Shown: piece after piece, positions 59,403 through 64,000 of the stretch
Layout of the letters: every line of letters begins with the position of its first letter
Numbering within the stretch: position 1 is the first letter of the stretch
Assembly (NCBI GenBank): GCA_010093685.1
Contig: MU006239.1
Coordinates: 487,193-551,192, forward strand
Length of the DNA: 64,000 bases
Source of the DNA: Ophiobolus disseminans
Lineage: Eukaryota > Ascomycota > Dothideomycetes > Pleosporales > Phaeosphaeriaceae
Direction of reading: 5' to 3'
Translations under genes and position numbers: made by a program
Notes under the pieces: generated by a model
The model's database searches: none
What the model was told of the DNA's origin: nothing
Seen by the model: only the letters and a program-made list of their open reading frames with translations

Positions 59403-61197
59403 ACGTGTTTCCCATGCGAGTCGGCCACCCAAGCGAGTTGGCCACTTTCACGCCTGCGCAGCGACGCAGCGCCACACTACAACAGTATTTGTGCTATGCG
59501 CTACAGATCCTTCGCTATTATCTACATCCTCTATTTCTACCTTAAAAGTGCGGGAGTTGTGCCCAACCTCGCCGCAACGGCCACAGCGTCTCTCAGCGCA
59601 CACCCTCCTCACAACTACCACTCTCTCTTTCAGCAATTGAGTCAGACACCTCACCAACTGTTAGCGTCTCCTCTACCCGTATATACCGCCTTTTCCGGCT
59701 CTTGCGCTTTGTAAGCTCTTCAATTGCGCTTCGCATACGTGCCTGTTCCTCCTGCAGCAACACCATATTATGCGCTATCTGCTGCGCGCCTTTACTCAGC
59801 TGTCGTACCTCCTCGTCAAGGGGGCTTGCTGAGGAACCTGGGCGCCTTTGTATCCTCTGTCGAATAAGCGTAGTCTGGGCCTCCAGCTCTTTAGCGTTGC
59901 GCGGTGTCTTTGCCTCCCACGCGACGTCGTCGCACTGCGGTGGAGTTAGCGTGCGCAACCTCACATCAAGCTTCGATAACCGCCTCTGGGTTAATGGAAC
60001 TAGTCCAGCACCTCCAAACCCAGCGCAAGCGTTCTCCTCAGTACATGTCAGGTTGTAGGCAGCTTTAAAGGCAGGGAGGAAGGTCTCTTTGTTGATATGG
60101 TAGATGTGGTTGCGCGCCGGTGCCGAGATGCCGTTGCCATAAGAGCGCTTCAGCGGCGCGAAGCAGGCGACGTCGAGAGGCTGCAGCAAGTGCGATGAGT
60201 GAGATGGCATGCAGAGAGCGATAATCTTGTTATCCTTGCAGTAGTCCTGGAAAGCAAGTGAGCAATAGCTCTCGTGGCCGTCAATAATAAGCAGCCTGTA
60301 CGCTCCTACAGACTTCGCATGCGTATTGAAGTGTTTAAGCCAGTCAAGCGCTAGATCGTTGCTCGTCCAGCCATTTGGACTAACTTGGATAACCCAGTCG
60401 CGTGGTATACCCAGCTCAAACCACGTAGAGATCAGGACCTTGCCAGCAAAGATGATGAAGGGTGGGATGCGCTTCCCCGTCGCGCCGACAGCTTGTACTA
60501 GGGTAGTCCACTCGCAATCCCCAGGCTGTAGTTTCTTTGCTTTCCGAGGCCTCTCTGAGCCTGTAACTACAAGCTGAGACGTGATCTTGCCCATCAAAAA
60601 GCCTGATTCATCAAAGTTCCAGGTGTCCTCATCAAGGATACCGTACTTTGCCATTATTGATTGAACAAGCTCGAACTAGGGCAGTATAAGCGCCGGGTCT
60701 TCGCAGGCAGCTCGCTGGCGATTGTACGGACGGCTCCAGCGCTTCTTGAGCTCACGTGTACGCTTGATAAAGTTGGCAACACAGTGCTTGCCAACAGGCT
60801 TCCCACCCCGCTCTCTTAGCAGTCTATCAGCCATATCTCGTACAAGAGACTTTGTTGGCGGTACGCCGCGTAGACTCGCGTCAAGTACACTCTATAAAAT
60901 CATCCCCTCTTCTAGCTTTGTAAAGCGTTTTGAATTCGGCTCGCAGTCGCGTCGGGCGCGTTGTCCAGCGCGTCGGTCTTGGATTGCCGTTCGGGGGATG
61001 CTGTAGACTTCAGCAGCGCGTCTTTTGCTTTGAATTTGTTTAGATTTTATATCAGAGATAGCAATATATATATCTCCTTCAGTATAGGTCTTGCGCACGT
61101 TCTATTGTTGAGACATTACGCGTTGTTGATGCGCAGGCGTGTTGGTGGGGAAAAGTGGCCGACTCGCTTGGGTGGCCGACTCGTATGGGAAACACGT
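59403..61197 (-). mobile_element. 1,795-bp pogo/Fot-family DNA transposon with TIRs and TA target duplication
   Basis: Terminal inverted repeats of about 45-60 bp: the left starts ACGTGTTTCCCATGCGAGTC (59403) and the right ends with GACTCGTATGGGAAACACGT (61197). TA flanks both ends (59401-59402 and 61198-61199), the target duplication of pogo elements. Inside each TIR the block GCGAGTCGGCCAC occurs twice as a direct repeat, as transposase-binding subterminal repeats often do. The whole encodes one damaged transposase on the minus strand. The few differences between TIRs suggest a fairly recent insertion. Confidence 0.88.
59448..61098 (-). pseudogene. pogo-family DDE transposase, disabled
   Basis: Starts MRKTYTEGDIYIAISDIKSK at 61098 (psq-type HTH with RRAAEVYSIPRTAIQDR), then a CENP-B-like domain (VGKHCVANFIKRTRELKKRW), then the DDE core: WNFDESGFLMG, LLIIDGHESYCS and CMPSHSSHLLQPLDV. 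The frame is broken by a TAG near 60894 (after MIL), a TAG near 60675 (TGG to TAG, before FELVQ) and a frameshift near 59600 before a zinc-knuckle-like CGRCGEVGHNSRTF. The knuckle has Phe where its final Cys is expected. The catalytic Asp residues of the core remain. Two of the three lesions are the transitions RIP makes. Confidence 0.85.
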
Positions 61198-61199
61198 TA

Positions 61200-62800
61200 A
61201 CCACATCGATGCGACTAGCGTGTCTCTTCGTGTCAACACCACATCGCCAGTACAAGTGCGCACAACCAAGATGCCCAAGCGAGCTCGTTCCGCCAGCACT
61301 GCAACCGCCTCAGATGTGAGCGCTCACAACGCATTGTTGCCCACCAAACGCTTTGCCTGTAGTACGCCGCTTCGAAACCCGCCGTAGCCCACAGTTGTTG
61401 AACTGCAAGGGTGCTCGCTGCCCCTCACGCTCGACAACCTCGTCCAGCACACTCTTAGCAGCAAATCGCAGCCAGCACTGAATGCGCAAGCTTTCCTATC
61501 GCCTATGTCGTCGCGATCGGGCTCGCTAACACGTAGCGCCTGGGACAGCCGCGCGACGCTGCGATCCTACCGTAGGTCACGCGTTCGCCGCAGCATTTTT
61601 CAATTGCCACTTATTACTATGCGCGTCTCTTTCGGTGGTCCCTCCCAATCTCTTTGAAGCGTGCAGGTCGTGACCAACCGCATGCGCATTGTTAGTGCGA
61701 CTTTTTGGCGAATGTTTTAGGATGGCTACACTGTCGCAATCACAGATCATCCAGTCAAAACCGATAGGTAGAGGGTTGGATAGCTTTTGCGCCTTCTTCA
61801 ACTCTATATACGAGGATGTAGGCATTTGTAAGGCTAGGAGGGACGCAACTGTAAGTCTACCTATTGGACCTTACGTGTGCAGGCTACGGTTGCTGTCGCC
61901 GTCGTCGTCCTCGTACTGGTCCTTGCGCGCTCGAGGTCTTCGCGCTCTTTGTTGAGCGATTCCTGCGCCGCGCGCTAGCTCGACTACTAGTAGCAACTTT
62001 CATATCTATCTCGTAGCATGTTTATTGTCGCGCTCTCAAAAATCCATACTTATGCAATATCTAGTTAGGAGCTCAACACATCCTCTATCCTCTCGTTGTT
62101 ATCGATATTTGCCCTTATTATCTGTTGTTATCGAATAGACTTACACTATGCCTAATTGGTTGTCTGTTACAGACAACTAATTAGGCATAGTGTGAGTAGA
62201 TGCATGCTGTAGGTTGCGCACTACTAGTCCTCCTAGCCACCTCCTACAAGGAACTATTACTGCATAATGTCTCGTCCGTAGGGACTTCTTATTCGCTTAT
62301 GCAAGTGAATACTGCAAGCCGGCACCCGGCTCTAGCCCCACTTGATGTATTAGTCGAATTAACCCAACAAACACTATAAAGACACGGTCTTGCGCCGCGA
62401 GATAGTCGTGTTTTCCTCTCTTAACTGTTTAGCTAGATGTTAAACCACACTTGCATCTTACGTGCGCGGTGGCAATGTCGTAGAGGGTAGCTGTACGCGC
62501 CGCCTAACACGAGCTTGTTTCACCTCAGCTACCTTCAAACGTTGCTTTAGTTACACTCGAGCTCTATGCTAGTACTTTTAGATACTTTATTAAATCCAAC
62601 TTCGTTGCGCTCGCCGACTGCCCGCCGTACAAATATTAGCTCTAATCTTAGACATAACTCTTTGTTATACAGTTCCACTTTACAGAATTGTATAACTTAT
62701 GCTTACTAAAGTAACTACGCCTATACCTACAGGCGCTTAGAGGGGTTTATGTAAGAGGTTAGACCTCTACTGTCCTTAGTGGATACACTTCGGTTCATTA
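61200..62800. other. repeat-rich region, no gene
   Basis: A frame at 61139-61387 begins inside the pogo TIR and has no motif. From about 62 kb the sequence is rich in TA and CTAG-like steps, as in RIP-treated repeats. No gene is supported. Confidence 0.5.
62143..62193. repeat. 51-bp near-perfect palindrome (25-bp arms)
   Basis: Arm 1 at 62143-62167 and arm 2 at 62169-62193 are reverse complements with one C/T mismatch and a single central base. Arms start with ACACTATGCCTAATT. It looks like two transposon termini joined head to head, or a cruciform-forming site. Confidence 0.85.
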
Positions 62801-62934
62801 GAACATCATAGAACGTCATGGAATGTCCTGGAACGTCATGGAATGTCCTAGAACGTCATGGAATGTCCTGGAACGTCATGGAATGTCCTAGAACGTTATG
62901 GAATGTCCTGGAATGTCATGGAATGTCCTGGAAC
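62801..62934. repeat. 10-bp tandem repeat with 20-bp alternating period
   Basis: About 13 units alternate between GAACGTCATG and GAATGTCCTG, giving a 20-bp higher-order period. Differences are mostly C/T. No coding frame. Confidence 0.9.
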
Positions 62935-63159
62935 TAGCCAGAACAAGATATGTTCTTCTAACAGCTGACAAATGCTGATGTATGTAGAAACTTCCAGAAG
63001 CCAGCAGTCTGCTATAAAGTCAGCCTGCTCTCTAGCTCTAGATAGACTCTATCGAATTCATCACGGTTAAACCTAGCCTTTCTGCAGTCTTCTGCCTAGC
63101 CCCTTACATTTGAATTCGATTAATCACTTAAGTAGCTAGTGTGGCTATCCCCTAGTGCT

Positions 63160-63425
63160 CTACAACGGAATTGCGAGAGCAATACAACGGAACAATTGCG
63201 AGAGCAATACAACGGAATACAAGGACGCTACTGCAGGGACCTCTACGGTTGAACACCTGCATAAGCACATAACAAAATCATTAGACATTAACAGAATTAT
63301 TAGACATTAACGGAATCATTAGACATTAACGGAATCATTGGACACCAACGGAGCCACTAGGCAACAACGGAAATATTGATAATCACTAGAATCACTAGAA
63401 TTACTAGAATCACTGGAATCACCAG
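63160..63425. repeat. short tandem repeats before the gag relic
   Basis: GAGAGCAATACAACGGAA is repeated at 63174-63212. A roughly 19-bp unit ATCATTAGACATTAACGGA is repeated three to four times at 63286-63358, grading into AATCACTAG repeats to 63420. It precedes and perhaps forms the start of the damaged gag frame. Confidence 0.7.
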
Positions 63426-63429
63426 ACAC

Positions 63430-63987
63430 AATAGAACATACTATAGAAGAACCTAAGCAAATAGCTAACAGCAGCAACGCTGCAAATGCTCCTCTAACTA
63501 TAGAGCAAACCTTCTACGCTTTCATGCAGCAAATAGTTTAAAGCAATGCTATTAATCAACAGACTATGCAAGGCCTCTAGAATGCTCTGCAACAAAGCCT
63601 TAATGCACTCTAGTCTAAGAAAAGGAAGAAGAAACTGCTACAGCTCTTAGAGTTTAATAGAACACGCTCTAAATAGAATAGATAGGAAATTGAAGCAAGG
63701 AACAAAATCAAGACTAATAGCAGAAGTGTTAGCCTAGCACCTTAGTTCACATGGTACACTGTAGACTGTATCTCTACGTGACTCTTAGTCACTTGCTTAC
63801 TTATCTTAGTTGTGTATATAATCGCTCTCCGTAGCTCTTTTAATACAACAACCTTCTTCCTCTTTTTGCTATCTCCTACATCTGACAAGAAGTATTAGGT
63901 CAGACATAGATTAGCTGCGCTACATCTTTGCTAGACTACGCAGCAATGCCTAGAACATGTGCTTAGCTTTTGCTAGAGCTAAGGAAG
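63430..63987 (+). pseudogene. RIP-damaged retrotransposon gag, split by a solo LTR
   Basis: A plus-strand frame reads IANSSNAANAPLTIEQTFYA, then Gln- and Lys-rich sequence, interrupted by TAA and TAG codons at least five times, each one C-to-T step from Gln codons. At 63726 the frame meets the LTR. After the LTR and second target copy it resumes in the same frame as IRSDID, then LRYIFARLRSNA and NMCLAFARAK, typical of gag. The frame leaves the window on the right. This is a dead copy. Confidence 0.65.
63727..63887 (+). mobile_element. 161-bp solo LTR, copy 3, target duplication AGAAG
   Basis: Opposite orientation to the copies at 23335 and 34773. It starts TGTTAGCC, ends ATCTGACA, and has AGAAG at 63722-63726 and 63888-63892. 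GTGTATATAATCGCTC and AATACAACAACC are on the plus strand. It sits inside the gag relic. Confidence 0.9.
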
Positions 63988-64000
63988 AGGAGGAGAATAG

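Noticed and set aside
1..64000. tRNA or rRNA genes and CRISPR arrays
   Set aside because: No cloverleaf with a clear GGTTCGA T-loop, no rRNA-like sequence and no regular spacer array were found by eye; CRISPR is not expected in a fungus.

Overview
The window is nuclear DNA of a filamentous ascomycete (Pezizomycotina; a dothideomycete is likely but not proven). The evidence is small genes with 45-72 bp GT-AG introns, fungal families (ABCC transporter, CYP52-like P450, trans-acting enoyl-reductase-type dehydrogenase, DUF3176, DUF7702, HNH_2 nuclease, kinase-TPR protein, pogo and copia elements), and repeats whose stop codons look like repeat-induced point mutation (RIP: CAG/CAA to TAG/TAA, TGG to TAG). 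The species cannot be named from the sequence alone.

Left arm (1-14.7 kb): a compact run of six genes that looks like a biosynthetic or detoxification cluster. It holds an ABCC exporter (-), an ATP-grasp ligase (+) sharing a divergent promoter with it, a P450 (+), a zinc-type enoyl reductase (-), a DUF7702 membrane protein (-) and a protein with a bZIP-type basic region (-). No PKS, NRPS, terpene synthase or DMATS gene is present, so the ATP-grasp enzyme is the only plausible bond-forming enzyme in view. The 8-mer TGGCTGAC / GTCAGCCA recurs eight times in the intergenic regions upstream of five of the six genes, once as a perfect 9-bp-arm palindrome before the P450. I propose it as the operator of the local basic-region regulator.

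Middle (14.7-35 kb): about 6 kb with no convincing gene, then a small gene with a GC-AG intron, a coiled-coil gene broken by one TGA, and an island with a seven-exon CorA-like membrane protein, a kinase plus pseudokinase protein, and a convergent kinase-TPR protein. This has the look of a fungal NLR-like or signalling locus. Two 162-bp solo LTRs of one family lie on either side, each with its own 5-bp target duplication.

Right (35-64 kb): repeat-rich. It contains a pogo transposase relic, a GH27 alpha-galactosidase fragment, a small predicted N-myristoylated protein, a 2.8-kb block of broken coding-like sequence I cannot identify, a BAHD-like acyltransferase, a four-exon DUF3176 membrane protein, a copia pol relic, an HNH nuclease gene, a complete 1,795-bp TIR-bounded pogo element with a disabled transposase, tandem repeats, and a RIP-damaged gag into which a third copy of the solo LTR has inserted. 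Intact host genes are islands between transposon remains.
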